A program made the position numbers and the translations under genes. A stretch of 64,000 bases of DNA from Solimonas variicoloris DSM 15731 (GTDB lineage Bacteria; Pseudomonadota; Gammaproteobacteria; Nevskiales; Nevskiaceae), in the NCBI RefSeq assembly GCF_000382285.1, contig NZ_KB907935.1, positions 59,058-123,057 of the forward strand. The letters are read 5' to 3'. A model generated the notes under the pieces. That model did no database searches, was not told where the DNA came from, and saw nothing but the letters and a program-made list of their open reading frames with translations. Numbering within the stretch: position 1 is the first letter of the stretch; every line of letters begins with the position of its first letter. Shown piece after piece: positions 28,904 to 38,533 of this stretch.

Positions 28904-29833
28904 ATGAAGAAGCTGTCGGGCGTTGTGGTCGTCGTGCTGCTCGCCGCCACGCTGGCGTTTGCCTGGACCTTCACGCCGCGGCCGCTGCCGGTGCCCGACG
29001 CGCCGGGCCCGCAGCTGCCGCCGCCGCCGGCGGTGCGCGCGACGATCGCGGTCGCCGAGACCGGCGTGCTCGAATCGAATGCGCTGTTCGCCTACCGCGG
29101 TGGCGGGTTCGAGCCACGCCCGTTCGGCATGGACGTTTTCGTCGTCCGCCATCCGCAAGGCACGCTGCTGTTCGAGGCCGGCTTCGGCCGCCATCTGCAC
29201 GAGCATCTGCAGAGCGTGCCCTGGCTGATGCGCGTGCTGTCGAAGGTGCAGCCGGCGACGCCGCTCGACGCCCAGTTGAAGGCTGCCGGCCTGCCGCCGG
29301 AGCGGCTGGCCGGCGTGTTTCTGACGCACACGCACTGGGACCACGTCGGCGCCCTGCAGGATCTGCCCGGCGTGCCGGTGTACCTGCCGCGCGTCGAGCG
29401 CGACTTCATCGCCCACGGCGGCGAGGCCACCGCGCTGCTGCGCAGCTTCGGCGAGCTGAACTACCGCCTGTACGACTTCGACGGGCCGCCGTACGCCGGC
29501 TTCGCGGCGAGCCACGACGTGTTCGGCGACGGCAGCGTCGTCGTCGTGCCGGCCGGCGGCCATACGCCCGGCGCCGTCGTCGCCTTCGTCCGCGGCGCCG
29601 ATCACGACTACGCGCTGATCGGCGATCAGGCCTGGCAGCGCGAGGGCGTCGATATTCCCGCCGAGAAGCCGTGGCTGTCGCGGCTGATGGTCGACGACGA
29701 CGCGGCCGGTGTGCGCCGCAACCTCGTCGACCTGCATCGGCTGCAGCAGGCCAATCCGCGACTGCTGGTCGTGCCGTCGCACGACCGTCGCGTGACCGCG
29801 ACGCTGCCGCGGCTGGCGCCGGCGCAGTCCTGA
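28904..29833 (+). CDS. Secreted or membrane-anchored metallo-beta-lactamase-fold hydrolase
   Basis: A 309-residue protein from the ATG at 28904, with AAGGAGGA upstream. An N-terminal hydrophobic signal or anchor (LSGVVVVVLLAATLAFAWTF) and a proline-rich linker precede the MBL fold: FLTHTHWDHVG (the HxHxDH zinc motif), VPAGGHTPGAVV, LIGDQAW and VVPSHD for the later metal ligands. It is probably exported to the periplasm. Similar proteins hydrolyse lactones or other esters, but no substrate can be named. It is paired with a divergent MerR regulator, and the pair interrupts the flagellar cluster between fleQ and fliE. Confidence 0.82.
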   Translation: MKKLSGVVVVVLLAATLAFAWTFTPRPLPVPDAPGPQLPPPPAVRATIAVAETGVLESNALFAYRGGGFEPRPFGMDVFVVRHPQGTLLFEAGFGRHLHEHLQSVPWLMRVLSKVQPATPLDAQLKAAGLPPERLAGVFLTHTHWDHVGALQDLPGVPVYLPRVERDFIAHGGEATALLRSFGELNYRLYDFDGPPYAGFAASHDVFGDGSVVVVPAGGHTPGAVVAFVRGADHDYALIGDQAWQREGVDIPAEKPWLSRLMVDDDAAGVRRNLVDLHRLQQANPRLLVVPSHDRRVTATLPRLAPAQS

Positions 29834-30021
29834 GCGTCGGCACGGCGGCGGCGATCCCGCACGCCGCCGCGCCATGCGCTGCCGTAGCGGCCGCGGGCCG
29901 TGGCCGTGATGCCGGCGGCGGCGGTCGCCGCCGCGCCACGAATCCGTCGCCACGGGCTGACGGGCGGCGCCGTGCGCTCCCGGGCCGCGCACGCGCGTCG
30001 GGCCTTTGACGCATCCGGGCG

Positions 30022-30035
30022 GGAACGGAAGTTGC
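30022..30035 (+). promoter_or_regulatory. Sigma-54-type promoter upstream of fliE
   Basis: GGAACGGAAGTTGC: GG and GC separated by exactly ten bases with a TTGC -12 element, against the consensus TGGCACG-N4-TTGC. It lies about 36 bases before the fliE ATG in a 237-base gap. FleQ and RpoN2 encoded upstream are the expected activators. Confidence 0.6.
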
Positions 30036-30070
30036 CTCGATGGCCGCGAACCGTCACGAATTTCCGCACG

Positions 30071-30403
30071 ATGAACGAGATGGACGTCAGTCACGTACTC
30101 GCGCAGATCCGCACGCTGCAGGCGCAGGCCGGCGCGGCGCCGGCGCGCGCTGCGGCCGTGGCCCCGGCGGCACAGGACGGCGGCGGCTTCGCGACGCTGC
30201 TGAAAACCGCGATTGGCGAGGTCAACCAGTCGCAGAACAGCGCGGCGCAGCTGCAACAGTCCTTCGCGCTCGGCGACCGCGACACCGAGCTGTCGTCGGT
30301 GATGCTCGCCAGCGCCAAGGCGCAGGTGCAGTTCAAGGCGATGACCGAGGTGCGCAACCGCCTGGTGGCGGCGTACCAGGACATCATGAACATGCCGCTG
30401 TAA
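30071..30403 (+). CDS. fliE: Flagellar hook-basal body protein FliE
   Basis: A 110-residue protein whose C-terminal half shows the FliE pattern: FATLLKTAIGEVNQSQNSAAQLQQSFALGD, then SSVMLASAKAQVQFKAMTEVRNRLVAAYQDIMNMPL. FliE links the MS ring to the rod. The N-terminal third is alanine-rich and variable. It is the first gene of the fliEFGHIJK operon, behind a sigma-54-type promoter, with fliF 13 bases downstream. Confidence 0.94.
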   Translation: MNEMDVSHVLAQIRTLQAQAGAAPARAAAVAPAAQDGGGFATLLKTAIGEVNQSQNSAAQLQQSFALGDRDTELSSVMLASAKAQVQFKAMTEVRNRLVAAYQDIMNMPL

Positions 30404-30416
30404 GGGGCCGCGCACC

Positions 30417-32045
30417 ATGGCTACGCTTTCACTGCCCGCCGCCCGTCAGCTCAAGGACATTCCGGCCCTGCGCCAGCTCGCGGTGCTGGCCGGCATCGCC
30501 GTCGCCGTGGCGATTGGCCTGGCGATCTGGTCCTGGTCGCAGAAGCCGGGCTACGTGCCGGTCTACGCCGGCCTGTCCGACAAGGATTCGGCGGAACTGG
30601 CCGACGCGCTGCGCGCCGCCGACATTCCGATGAAGCTGGAGGCCGGCACCGTCACCGTGCCGCAGGCGCAGCTCTATGACGCGCGTCTCAAGCTCGCCGC
30701 GCAGGGCCTGCCGCGCGGCAGCAGCCAGGGTTTCGAGCTGATCCAGCAGGAGCAGGGCTTCGGCACCAGCCAGTTCATCGAGAACGCGCGCTACCAGCAC
30801 GCGCTCGAAACCGAGCTGGCGCGCACCATCGGCAATCTGCAGCCGGTGCGCGCCGCGCGCGTGCATCTGGCGATCCCCAAGCCCTCGGCGTTCGCGCGCA
30901 AGAGCGATGCGCCGAGCGCCTCGGTATTCATCGAGCTGTACTCGGGCCGCCAGCTCGAAGGCGACCAGGTCGCCTCGATCGTGCACCTCGTCGCCGCCAG
31001 CGTGCCGGGCCTGCTGCCGGCGGCGGTGACGGTGATCGACCAGTTCGGCCATCTGCTGACCAACGATGCCGACAGCGCGCTGGCCAAGACCGCCGAGCAG
31101 TTCGACTACACGCGGCGCGTCGAGTCGGACTACCAGCGGCGCATCGAGCAGCTGCTGACGCCGATGGTCGGTGCCGGCCGCGTCAACGCGCAGGTCGCCG
31201 CCGATCTCGATTTCGCCGAAACCGAGGAAGCGCGCGAACAGTACGGCGCCGATCCCGCCAAGCTGCGCAGCGAGCAGACCTCTGAAGACATCCAGCGCGG
31301 CGCCGCGAAGACGCCGGCCGGCGTGCCCGGCGCGACCAGCAATCAGCCGCCGCCGCAGACCGCGAATCCGCCGCTGAACCAGCTGGCCGGCGGCGCCGCG
31401 GCCGGCAGCGACGGCGACCTGCAGTCGCAGAGCCGTCAGGCAACGCGCAACTACGAGCTCGACCGCACCGTCAGCCACACCCGGCAGTCGGTCGGCCGCC
31501 TCAAGCGCCTGTCGATCGCGGTGCTGGTCGATCACGTGCCGCGCGTTGAAGGCGAGGGCAAGGAACAGAAGACCGTGCTCAAGCCGCTGAGCGCGGACGA
31601 ACTCGCCAAGGTCGAAGCGCTGGTCAAGGAGGCGGTCGGCTTCGATGCCGCGCGCGGCGACTCGGTTTCGGTGCAGAACTCCGCCTTCATCGTCGGCGAG
31701 ACGCTGACGCCGGAGGCGCTGCCGGTCTGGGAACAGCCGCAGGTGCTGTCGATCGCGCGTCAGGCCGGCGGCGTGCTGCTGGTGCTGGCGCTGATCGTCT
31801 TCATCCTGCGTCCGGCGCTGCGCCAGCTGCTCGGCGCCTCGACCGGTGCGCCGGCGCTCGAAGGCACGGTCGAGGACACGCCGGCGGCGCCGCCGCTGGT
31901 CGACGATCGCGTGACGCTGAGCAGCGAGCCGCCGCCGCCGTCGCCGTACGAGCAGCGCCTGCAGCTTGCGCGCAAGGCGGTCGCCGAGGACCCGAAACGC
32001 GTCGCCCAGGTCGTCAAGAGCTGGATCGGCCAGGAGGGCGCATGA
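30417..32045 (+). CDS. fliF: MS-ring protein FliF
   Basis: A 542-residue protein with two membrane segments (about 22-40 and 440-460). A periplasmic ring-building region lies between them (YVPVYAGLSDKDSAELADAL; GFGTSQFIENARYQHALETELARTI), with a glycine/proline-rich variable loop, and a cytoplasmic FliG-binding tail ends AQVVKSWIGQEG. It forms the base ring of the flagellum in the inner membrane. Length is typical. It is followed by fliG after 34 bases. Confidence 0.97.
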   Translation: MATLSLPAARQLKDIPALRQLAVLAGIAVAVAIGLAIWSWSQKPGYVPVYAGLSDKDSAELADALRAADIPMKLEAGTVTVPQAQLYDARLKLAAQGLPRGSSQGFELIQQEQGFGTSQFIENARYQHALETELARTIGNLQPVRAARVHLAIPKPSAFARKSDAPSASVFIELYSGRQLEGDQVASIVHLVAASVPGLLPAAVTVIDQFGHLLTNDADSALAKTAEQFDYTRRVESDYQRRIEQLLTPMVGAGRVNAQVAADLDFAETEEAREQYGADPAKLRSEQTSEDIQRGAAKTPAGVPGATSNQPPPQTANPPLNQLAGGAAAGSDGDLQSQSRQATRNYELDRTVSHTRQSVGRLKRLSIAVLVDHVPRVEGEGKEQKTVLKPLSADELAKVEALVKEAVGFDAARGDSVSVQNSAFIVGETLTPEALPVWEQPQVLSIARQAGGVLLVLALIVFILRPALRQLLGASTGAPALEGTVEDTPAAPPLVDDRVTLSSEPPPPSPYEQRLQLARKAVAEDPKRVAQVVKSWIGQEGA

Positions 32046-32079
32046 AGCCGCGCCCGTCACGCCCGCCGGAGTGCCGCCG

Positions 32080-33078
32080 ATGAGCGAAGCCGCCGTTCCC
32101 GGCGTCGAACGCGCCGCGATCCTGCTGATGTCGCTCGGCGAGGCCGAAGCCGCCGAGGTGCTCAAGCACATGAGCGCCAAGGATGTGCAGAAAGTCGGCG
32201 CGGCGATGGCCTCGCTGTCCAGCGTCACGCGCGAGCGCGCCACCGACGTGATGCAGCGCTTCGTCAGCGAACTCGACGACCAGACCTCGCTCGGCGTCGG
32301 CGCCGACGATTACGTGCGCCGCGTGCTGGTCAACGCGCTCGGCGCCGACAAGGCCTCGGGCCTGATCGACCGCATCCTGCTTGGCCGCAACAGCAAGGGC
32401 CTGGAAGCGCTGAAGTGGATGGAGACGCGCGCGGTCGCCGATCTGGTCCGCAACGAACACCCGCAGATCGTCGCGATCGTGCTCGCCTATCTCGATCCGG
32501 ACCAGGCCGCCGAGATCGTGCAGCTGCTGCCCGAGCGCATGCGCGGCGACGTGCTGATGCGCATCGCCCGGCTCGACGGCATCCAGCCGCAGGCGCTGCG
32601 CGAGCTCGACGAGATCATGGAGAAGCAGTTCTCCGGCGGCAGCAATCTGAAGTCGTCGAGCGTCGGCGGCGTCAAGGTCGCCGCCACCATCCTCAACCTG
32701 ATGGACTCGGCTGCCGAGCAGGCGATCGTCGCCAAGATCGGCGAGGTCGACGCCGACCTCAGCCAGCGCATCCAGGACCTGATGTTCGTGTTCGACGATC
32801 TCGCCGCGGTCGACGACCGCAGCGTGCAGACGCTGCTGCGCGAAATCTCGACCGAGACGCTGGGCCTGGCGCTGAAGGGCGCCGACCCGCGCGTGCGCGA
32901 CAAGATTCTCAAGAACATGTCGAAGCGCGCCGGCGAAATGCTGGTCGAGGACATGGAAGCCAAGGGGCCGGCCAAGCTCGCCGACGTCGAGGCCGCGCAG
33001 AAGGACGTCCTCGCCGTCGCGCGCCGCCTCGCCGAGAGCGGCGCGATCGTGCTCGGCAACGGCGAGGCCTTCGTCTGA
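32080..33078 (+). CDS. fliG: Motor switch protein FliG
   Basis: A 332-residue protein with N, middle and C domains in order: GVERAAILLMSLGEAEAAEVLKHMSAKDV, EHPQIVAIVLAYLDPDQAAEIVQLLPE (contains the EHPQ motif) and the C-terminal torque helix VDDRSVQTLLREISTETLGLALKGAD with its charged residues. It couples FliF to FliM and meets MotC/MotD. The ATG at 32080 follows CGGAG. Confidence 0.97.
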   Translation: MSEAAVPGVERAAILLMSLGEAEAAEVLKHMSAKDVQKVGAAMASLSSVTRERATDVMQRFVSELDDQTSLGVGADDYVRRVLVNALGADKASGLIDRILLGRNSKGLEALKWMETRAVADLVRNEHPQIVAIVLAYLDPDQAAEIVQLLPERMRGDVLMRIARLDGIQPQALRELDEIMEKQFSGGSNLKSSSVGGVKVAATILNLMDSAAEQAIVAKIGEVDADLSQRIQDLMFVFDDLAAVDDRSVQTLLREISTETLGLALKGADPRVRDKILKNMSKRAGEMLVEDMEAKGPAKLADVEAAQKDVLAVARRLAESGAIVLGNGEAFV

Positions 33079-33106
33079 TGCGCGCCGCGAGCGGCGGAGC
33101 GCGCCG

Positions 33107-33724
33107 ATGATGAGCGAGCCGCAGCCGGGCGGCGAGGTCATCGCCGATCCCGACGCGCGTCTGACGCGCTGGTCGCTGCCGGTGTTCGACGCGCCGGCCG
33201 ATGCCGCGCCGCCGACCGCGCAGGCGATCGAGGACATCGAGGCCGCGGCCTACGAGGAGGGCAAGCGACGCGGCTACGAGGACGGCGTACAGGCCGGCCG
33301 CGAGGACATGCGCCGCGAGGCGGCGCGGCTGCGCGCGCTGATCGAGCAGATCGCGCGGCCGCTCGCGCAGCTCGACGAGGACGTCGAACGCGCGCTCGTC
33401 GATCTGGCCTGCGCGCTGGCGCGCAAGCTCGTCGACGAGAGCCTGCAGTGCGAGCCGCAGCACGTGGTGACGCTGGCGCGCACGGCGCTGGCGGCGCTGC
33501 CGCCGGATCTGCGCGACATCCGCCTGTACGCGCATCCGGACGATGCGGCGCTGCTGCGCGAGCAGCTGCAGCCGCCGCCGGAAGCGCAGCAGTTCCGCGT
33601 GCTCGACGACGCGCAGCTGCAGCGCGGCGACTGCCGCGTGCAGACCGAATCGAGCTATCTCGACGCCCGCCTCGATACGCGTCTGGCGCTGGCCGCCGCG
33701 GCGCTGGCCGGAGCGGCGTCGTGA
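33107..33724 (+). CDS. fliH: Export apparatus stator FliH
   Basis: A 205-residue protein with a disordered acidic N-terminus, a GxxxG-like helical stretch ([22 protein letters not shown]) and a C-terminal globular part ([30 protein letters not shown]) that binds the FliI ATPase. The ATG at 33107 is doubled (MM). The TGA overlaps the GTG start of fliI. Confidence 0.92.
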   Translation: MMSEPQPGGEVIADPDARLTRWSLPVFDAPADAAPPTAQAIEDIEAAAYEEGKRRGYEDGVQAGREDMRREAARLRALIEQIARPLAQLDEDVERALVDLACALARKLVDESLQCEPQHVVTLARTALAALPPDLRDIRLYAHPDDAALLREQLQPPPEAQQFRVLDDAQLQRGDCRVQTESSYLDARLDTRLALAAAALAGAAS

Positions 33725-35079
33725 GCGCGGCGAGCGGCGAATGGCGGCGCGCCGCGGCGCAGCGCCTCGGCGCCGGCCTGCTGCGGCAGCGCAGCGCCGT
33801 CGCCGATCTCGCCACTCTGCGTCCGGAAGGACGCCTGCAGCGCGTCGTCGGCCTGACCCTCGAAGCGGTCGGCTGCCGCCTGCCGATCGGTGCGCGCGTG
33901 CGCGTCGACACCGCCGACGGTCACGGCCTCGAAGCCGAAGTCGTCGGCTTCGCCGGCGAGCGCACCTTTCTGATGCCGACCGCCGACATGCGCGGCCTGA
34001 CGCCGCAGGCGCGCGTGCATCCGCTGTCCGGCGGCGCCGGCATCGTCGCCGGCGACGGCCTGCTCGGCCGCGTGCTCGACGCCGAGGGCGCGCCGATCGA
34101 CGGCGGCGGCCGCCTGCAGGCCGACGGTCATGCGCGGCTCGACGCGCCGAGCATCAACCCGCTGGCGCGCGCGCCGGTGACGGCGCCGCTCGACGTCGGC
34201 GTGCGCGCGATCAACGCGCTGCTGACGGTCGGACGCGGCCAGCGGCTCGGCCTGTTCGCCGGCACCGGCGTCGGCAAGTCGACGCTGCTCGGCATGATGA
34301 CGCGCTTCACGCGCGCCGACGTGGTGGTCGTCGGCCTGATCGGCGAACGCGGCCGCGAAGTGCGCGAATTCCTCGACAAGAGCCTCGGCGCCGAAGGCCG
34401 GCGGCGCGCCGTGGTCGTCGCCACGCCGGCCGACCGCTCGCCGCTGCTGCGTCTGCGCGCGGCCTATACGGCGACGGCGATCGCCGAACATTTCCGCGAC
34501 CGCGGCCGCCACGTGCTGCTGCTGATGGATTCGCTGACGCGCTTCGCGCAGGCGGCGCGCGAGATCGGCCTGGCGGTCGGCGAGCCGCCGACCACGCGCG
34601 GCTATCCGCCGTCGGTGTTCGCGCGCCTGCCGGCGCTGGTCGAGCGCGCCGGCAACGGCCGCGAAGGGCAGGGCTCGATCACCGCGTTCTACACGGTGCT
34701 GACCGAAGGCGACGATCTGCAGGATCCGATCGCCGACGCCGCGCGCGGCATTCTCGACGGCCACATCGTGCTGTCGCGCGCGATCGCCGATGCCGGCCTG
34801 TATCCGGCGATCGACATCGAAGCCTCGATCTCGCGCGTCATGCACGACGTCGTCGGCGACGCGCAGATGCAGAAGGCGCGCGCGCTGCGCACGCTGTTCT
34901 CGGCGTACCAGCGCAACCGCGATCTCATCAACATCGGCGCCTACCAGCGCGGCGCCGATCCGAAAGTCGACGCGGCGCTCGAACGCTGGCCGCGCATCGA
35001 GGATTTCCTGAAGCAGTCCGTGCACGAGGCGGCCTCTTTCGACGACAGCCGCCGCCGGCTCGAAGAACTGCTCGCCTAG
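33721..35079 (+). CDS. fliI: Flagellum-specific ATPase FliI
   Basis: A 452-residue F1-beta-like ATPase. The start is the GTG at 33721, overlapping the fliH stop. Walker [33 protein letters not shown], Walker [23 protein letters not shown] and [18 protein letters not shown] are all present. It energises delivery of export substrates with FliH and FliJ at the cytoplasmic side. Confidence 0.96.
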   Translation: MSAASGEWRRAAAQRLGAGLLRQRSAVADLATLRPEGRLQRVVGLTLEAVGCRLPIGARVRVDTADGHGLEAEVVGFAGERTFLMPTADMRGLTPQARVHPLSGGAGIVAGDGLLGRVLDAEGAPIDGGGRLQADGHARLDAPSINPLARAPVTAPLDVGVRAINALLTVGRGQRLGLFAGTGVGKSTLLGMMTRFTRADVVVVGLIGERGREVREFLDKSLGAEGRRRAVVVATPADRSPLLRLRAAYTATAIAEHFRDRGRHVLLLMDSLTRFAQAAREIGLAVGEPPTTRGYPPSVFARLPALVERAGNGREGQGSITAFYTVLTEGDDLQDPIADAARGILDGHIVLSRAIADAGLYPAIDIEASISRVMHDVVGDAQMQKARALRTLFSAYQRNRDLINIGAYQRGADPKVDAALERWPRIEDFLKQSVHEAASFDDSRRRLEELLA

Positions 35080-35096
35080 TACGGAGGAGAAGCATC

Positions 35097-35546
35097 ATGG
35101 CCAGCCATTTTTCGTCCGCGCGCCTGCAGCCGCTGCAGCAGCTCGCCGATACGCGCGAGAGCGAGGCGGCGCGCCGCCTGCTCGACGCGCAGCGCCTGAA
35201 GGCCGAGCGCGAACAGCGCCTCGCCGAACTGGCCCGCTACCGCGAGGAGTACGAGCGCCAGCCGGCGGCGGCGACGCCGCAGCTGCTGCGCAACCGCCAG
35301 GCTTTTCTCGAACGCCTGCGCGAAGCCGAGCGTTTCCAGCGCCAGCTGGTCGAGCAGGCGCAGCGCGGGGTCGATCAGGGCCGCGCGCAATGGCTGCTGC
35401 AGCAGCGCGAGACGCGCACCGTCGCCGAGCTGACCGCCTGCTACGTGGCCCGCGAGCAGCGCGAGGAAGCACGCCGCGAGCAGTGCCGCCACGACGAACT
35501 GGCGACGCAGAACCATTTGCGCGCGCAGCGCGCGGAGGCTGATTGA
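35097..35546 (+). CDS. fliJ: Export chaperone FliJ
   Basis: A 149-residue, almost wholly coiled-coil protein rich in Gln, Arg and Glu (LQPLQQLADTRESEAARRLLDAQRLKAEREQRLAELARYREEYERQ), as in FliJ. It has a strong GGAGGAG site before the ATG at 35097. It inserts as the stalk in the FliI hexamer. Its stop overlaps the next gene's TTG start. Confidence 0.88.
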   Translation: MASHFSSARLQPLQQLADTRESEAARRLLDAQRLKAEREQRLAELARYREEYERQPAAATPQLLRNRQAFLERLREAERFQRQLVEQAQRGVDQGRAQWLLQQRETRTVAELTACYVAREQREEARREQCRHDELATQNHLRAQRAEAD

Positions 35547-36682
35547 ACGCAGCGCCCGCGACCGCGTCGCCGGCCGCCGCCGTGCCGGCCGCGGCGGCGC
35601 GCGGCGAGGGCGCGCCGGCGGCGGATCGCGCCGAGGCGAGCGCGAGCGGCGCATTCGCGGCGCTGCTCGGCGAGGCCGCAGTGGCCCAGCCGACGGCGCC
35701 GCGCGCGAAAGCCGCGGCCGCGGCGCCCTCTTCGGCACCCGCCGCGACCGGGCTCGACGGCGACGGCGACGCCGCGGCGTCGGCGGATGCTGCCGGCCCG
35801 GCCCGCGCGACCGACGATGCGTCGGGCGCTGCCGAACCCACACCAGCGGACACGAGCGATGCGGCGCCGGATCCCGCGCCGGCCGCCGAGCCCGGCGACT
35901 GGCTCGCGCTGCTGCGCCAGAGCCTCGGACTCGCCCCCGGTGCGTCGGCCGCGACGCCGGCGGCGACCCCGGACGAGGGCGCGCGCGGCGCCGCCCGGCC
36001 TGCCGCACCCGCGGCGAGCGCCAATGCCGGCGCCACGCCGGCGGGGGCCGCGGTTCTTGCGTCCGGTTCCGGGCTGAATCCGGTGCCGCCGGAGGCCGCG
36101 GCGCCGCCGCTGTTTGCGCTCGCCGGGACGGCGGACGATGGCGGCGACGCGCCCGCTGTCGAGCCGCTGCCGGACCCGACGCTCAGTGCCGACGCCGCGC
36201 GGTTCGGCGCCGCGGCGGCGCTGCCGGGCGCGCTCGCCGGTGCGCCGCCGGCCGCCGATGCGTCGTCGACGGCGGCCAGTCCGTTGCCGATGACGCTGCC
36301 GCCCGATCATCCGGAATTCACCGATGCGCTCGGCGAGCGCATCGTCTGGATCACCGACCGCGGTCTCGGCGAGGCGCAGATCGAGCTGCATCCGCTCGAC
36401 CTCGGCAGCCTCACGGTGCGCGTGCAGATTCGCGGCGACGAAGCGCAGATCGCGTTCACCGCGGCGCAGCCGGCGACGCGCGCGCTGCTGCAGAACGCGC
36501 TGCCGCAGCTGCGCGAGCTGCTCAGCGTGCAGGGCCTGCAGCTGCTGCGCGCGCAGGTCGACGCGCGCGTCGCGCCGGCGCGCGGCGGCGACGCCGCTTT
36601 CGACACGCCGCGCGAGGCGCGCGAGACGGCCACGCGCGTGCGTCGCGTCGGCCGGCTCGAACTGGTCGACGCCTACGCCTGA
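35543..36682 (+). CDS. fliK: Hook-length control protein FliK
   Basis: A 379-residue protein with a long Ala/Pro-rich variable N-terminus and a C-terminal Flg_hook domain (about 255-360: HPEFTDALGERIVWITDRGLGEAQIELHPLDLGSLTVRVQIRGDEAQIAFTAAQPATRALLQNALPQLRELL), the diagnostic FliK/FlhB-switching region. The start is uncertain: a TTG overlapping the fliJ stop gives the full length; later GTG codons in the alanine-rich part are alternatives. It measures hook length and switches export specificity through FlhB. Confidence 0.88.
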   Translation: MNAAPATASPAAAVPAAAARGEGAPAADRAEASASGAFAALLGEAAVAQPTAPRAKAAAAAPSSAPAATGLDGDGDAAASADAAGPARATDDASGAAEPTPADTSDAAPDPAPAAEPGDWLALLRQSLGLAPGASAATPAATPDEGARGAARPAAPAASANAGATPAGAAVLASGSGLNPVPPEAAAPPLFALAGTADDGGDAPAVEPLPDPTLSADAARFGAAAALPGALAGAPPAADASSTAASPLPMTLPPDHPEFTDALGERIVWITDRGLGEAQIELHPLDLGSLTVRVQIRGDEAQIAFTAAQPATRALLQNALPQLRELLSVQGLQLLRAQVDARVAPARGGDAAFDTPREARETATRVRRVGRLELVDAYA

Positions 36683-36856
36683 AATCCGTCGCGCCTTTTG
36701 CGCGCGCCGCCGCCGGATTTCCGGCGCGCTGTGTCGGTTCGCAAACCCGGCGTTTCGCAGCGCAGGCCGGCGCCACGACGGAAAACCAGCGCGGCAGCGC
36801 CGTTCGTCGCCATCCGGCACCGCGCGGCGACCGTTCGCGACGAAGGCACCGGGTCT

Positions 36857-36870
36857 GGAACACGTCTTGC
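36857..36870 (+). promoter_or_regulatory. Sigma-54-type promoter upstream of fliL
   Basis: Within CTGGAACACGTCTTGCT, GG (36857-36858) and GC (36869-36870) are ten bases apart, with near-consensus TGG and TTGCT. It lies 38 bases before the fliL ATG in the 225-base gap after fliK and marks the start of a second operon, fliLMNOPQR. Confidence 0.68.
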
Positions 36871-36907
36871 TCGGCGTCGGCATCGCAACGCCGTTCCAGG
36901 ACCCGAG

Positions 36908-37438
36908 ATGGCCAGCGCCGCCACCGACGAAACGAAGTCCGCTGCAGCCCCGAAGAAAAGCGCATCGCCGCTGCCGGCGATCCTGATCGCCGTCGTGCTG
37001 TCGACCGGCGCCAGTGCCGGCATCAGCTTCATGCTGACGCGGCACGAGCTGGCGGCGCGGGACGCGGCCAAGCAGGCCGAGGCCGAAGGCGGCGAGGGCG
37101 CCGCCGCGGCGGCCAAGAAGGAGCCGCCGAACTACGTGCCGCTCGATCCGGCCTTCGTCGTCAACCTGGAGAGCGACGACACCCGCTTCCTGCAGGTGCA
37201 GGTGCAGCTGATGACGCGCGACGCGCACGCCGTCGACCTCATCAAGCTGCACGAGCCGCGCATCCGCAACACCCTGCTGCTGCTGTTCTCGCAGCAGCAG
37301 CAGCAGGACATCGCCACGCGTGCCGGCAAGGAAAAGCTGCAGGCCACGGTGCTCGCCGAGATCCAGAAGATCCTCAGCGAGGAGACCGGCAAGCCGCTGG
37401 TCGAAGCCGTCTACTTCACCAGCTTCGTCACGCAATGA
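36908..37438 (+). CDS. fliL: Flagellar basal-body-associated protein FliL
   Basis: A 176-residue protein: short cytoplasmic N-terminus, one membrane helix (LPAILIAVVLSTGASAGISFML), a charged linker and a periplasmic domain (YVPLDPAFVVNLESDDTRFLQVQVQLMTRDAHAV...EVQKILSEETGKPLVEAVYFTSFVTQ-like). FliL stabilises stator units around the motor. Its stop overlaps the fliM start (ATGA). Confidence 0.93.
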   Translation: MASAATDETKSAAAPKKSASPLPAILIAVVLSTGASAGISFMLTRHELAARDAAKQAEAEGGEGAAAAAKKEPPNYVPLDPAFVVNLESDDTRFLQVQVQLMTRDAHAVDLIKLHEPRIRNTLLLLFSQQQQQDIATRAGKEKLQATVLAEIQKILSEETGKPLVEAVYFTSFVTQ

Positions 37439-38436
37439 GCAACGATCTTCTCTCGCAGGACGAGATCGACGCGCTGCTGCACGGCGTCGATTCGGGCAAG
37501 GTCGACACCACGCCGGCGCCGGCGGCGCCGGGCGAGGCGCGTCCCTTCGATTTCACCTCGCAGGAACGCATCGTGCGCGGCCGCATGCCGACGCTGGAAA
37601 TGGTCAACGAGCGTTTCGCGCGTCTGTTCCGCATTTCGCTGTTCAACATGCTGCGCCGCACGCCGGAGCTGACGGTGGTCGGCATCGAGACGGTGAAGTT
37701 CTCCGAGTACACGCACTCGCTGTTCGTGCCGACCAGCCTCAACCTGATCCGCGTCAAGCCGCTGCGCGGCACGGCGCTGTGCATCTTCGAGCCGCGTCTG
37801 GTGTTCACCGTCGTCGACAATTTCTTCGGCGGCGACGGCCGTCTGCCGACCAAGATCGAGGGTCGCGAGTTCACGCCGACCGAGATGCGCGTGATCCAGC
37901 TGCTGCTGCGCCAGGTCTTCACCGACCAGCAGGAAGCCTGGAGCCCGGTACTCGGTCTCGATTTCGAGTACCTGAACTCCGAGGTCAATCCGCATTTCGC
38001 CAACATCGTCTCGCCGGGCGAGATCGTCGTCGTCTGCAAGTTCAAGATCGAGCTGGAAGGCGGCGGCGGCCATCTGCACCTGACGTTTCCGTATTCGATG
38101 CTCGAACCGATCCGCGATCTGCTCGACGCCGGCATCCAGTCCGATCGCGGCGACAAGGACGAGCGCTGGCCTCTGGCGCTGCGCGAGCAGGTCCGCGATC
38201 TCGAGGTCGAGACCAGCTGCGAGCTGCTGCGCGCGACGATGAGCCTGCGCCAGCTGACCCAGCTCAAAGCCGGCGACGTGATTCCGGTGACGCTGCCGCG
38301 CACGCTGGAATTGTGCGTCGAGGACGTGCCGCTGTTCCGCGGCAGCTTCGGTGTCGCCAACGGCCGCAACGCCGTTCGCATCCAGGACGTGATCCGCCGC
38401 GGCAGCTTGCCGGCGAGCGTGCGCGAGTCCGTATGA
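37435..38436 (+). CDS. fliM: Motor switch protein FliM
   Basis: A 333-residue protein. The N-terminal CheY-binding motif LLSQDEIDALLHGVD is exact. The middle domain contains RMPTLEMVNERFARLFRISLFNMLRRTPEL and FFGGDGRLPTKIEGREFTPTEMRVI, and the C-terminal SpoA domain interacts with FliN. It receives phospho-CheY and sets rotation direction. Confidence 0.97.
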   Translation: MSNDLLSQDEIDALLHGVDSGKVDTTPAPAAPGEARPFDFTSQERIVRGRMPTLEMVNERFARLFRISLFNMLRRTPELTVVGIETVKFSEYTHSLFVPTSLNLIRVKPLRGTALCIFEPRLVFTVVDNFFGGDGRLPTKIEGREFTPTEMRVIQLLLRQVFTDQQEAWSPVLGLDFEYLNSEVNPHFANIVSPGEIVVVCKFKIELEGGGGHLHLTFPYSMLEPIRDLLDAGIQSDRGDKDERWPLALREQVRDLEVETSCELLRATMSLRQLTQLKAGDVIPVTLPRTLELCVEDVPLFRGSFGVANGRNAVRIQDVIRRGSLPASVRESV

Positions 38437-38533
38437 GCGTGCGGTCCGGCTGTCCTCCGGCTTCGCCCGCGCGCCCGCCGTCGTCCGGCGCGGCGCGCCC
38501 CCCGCTGACTGTCTTCACCGTGGAGAATCATCC

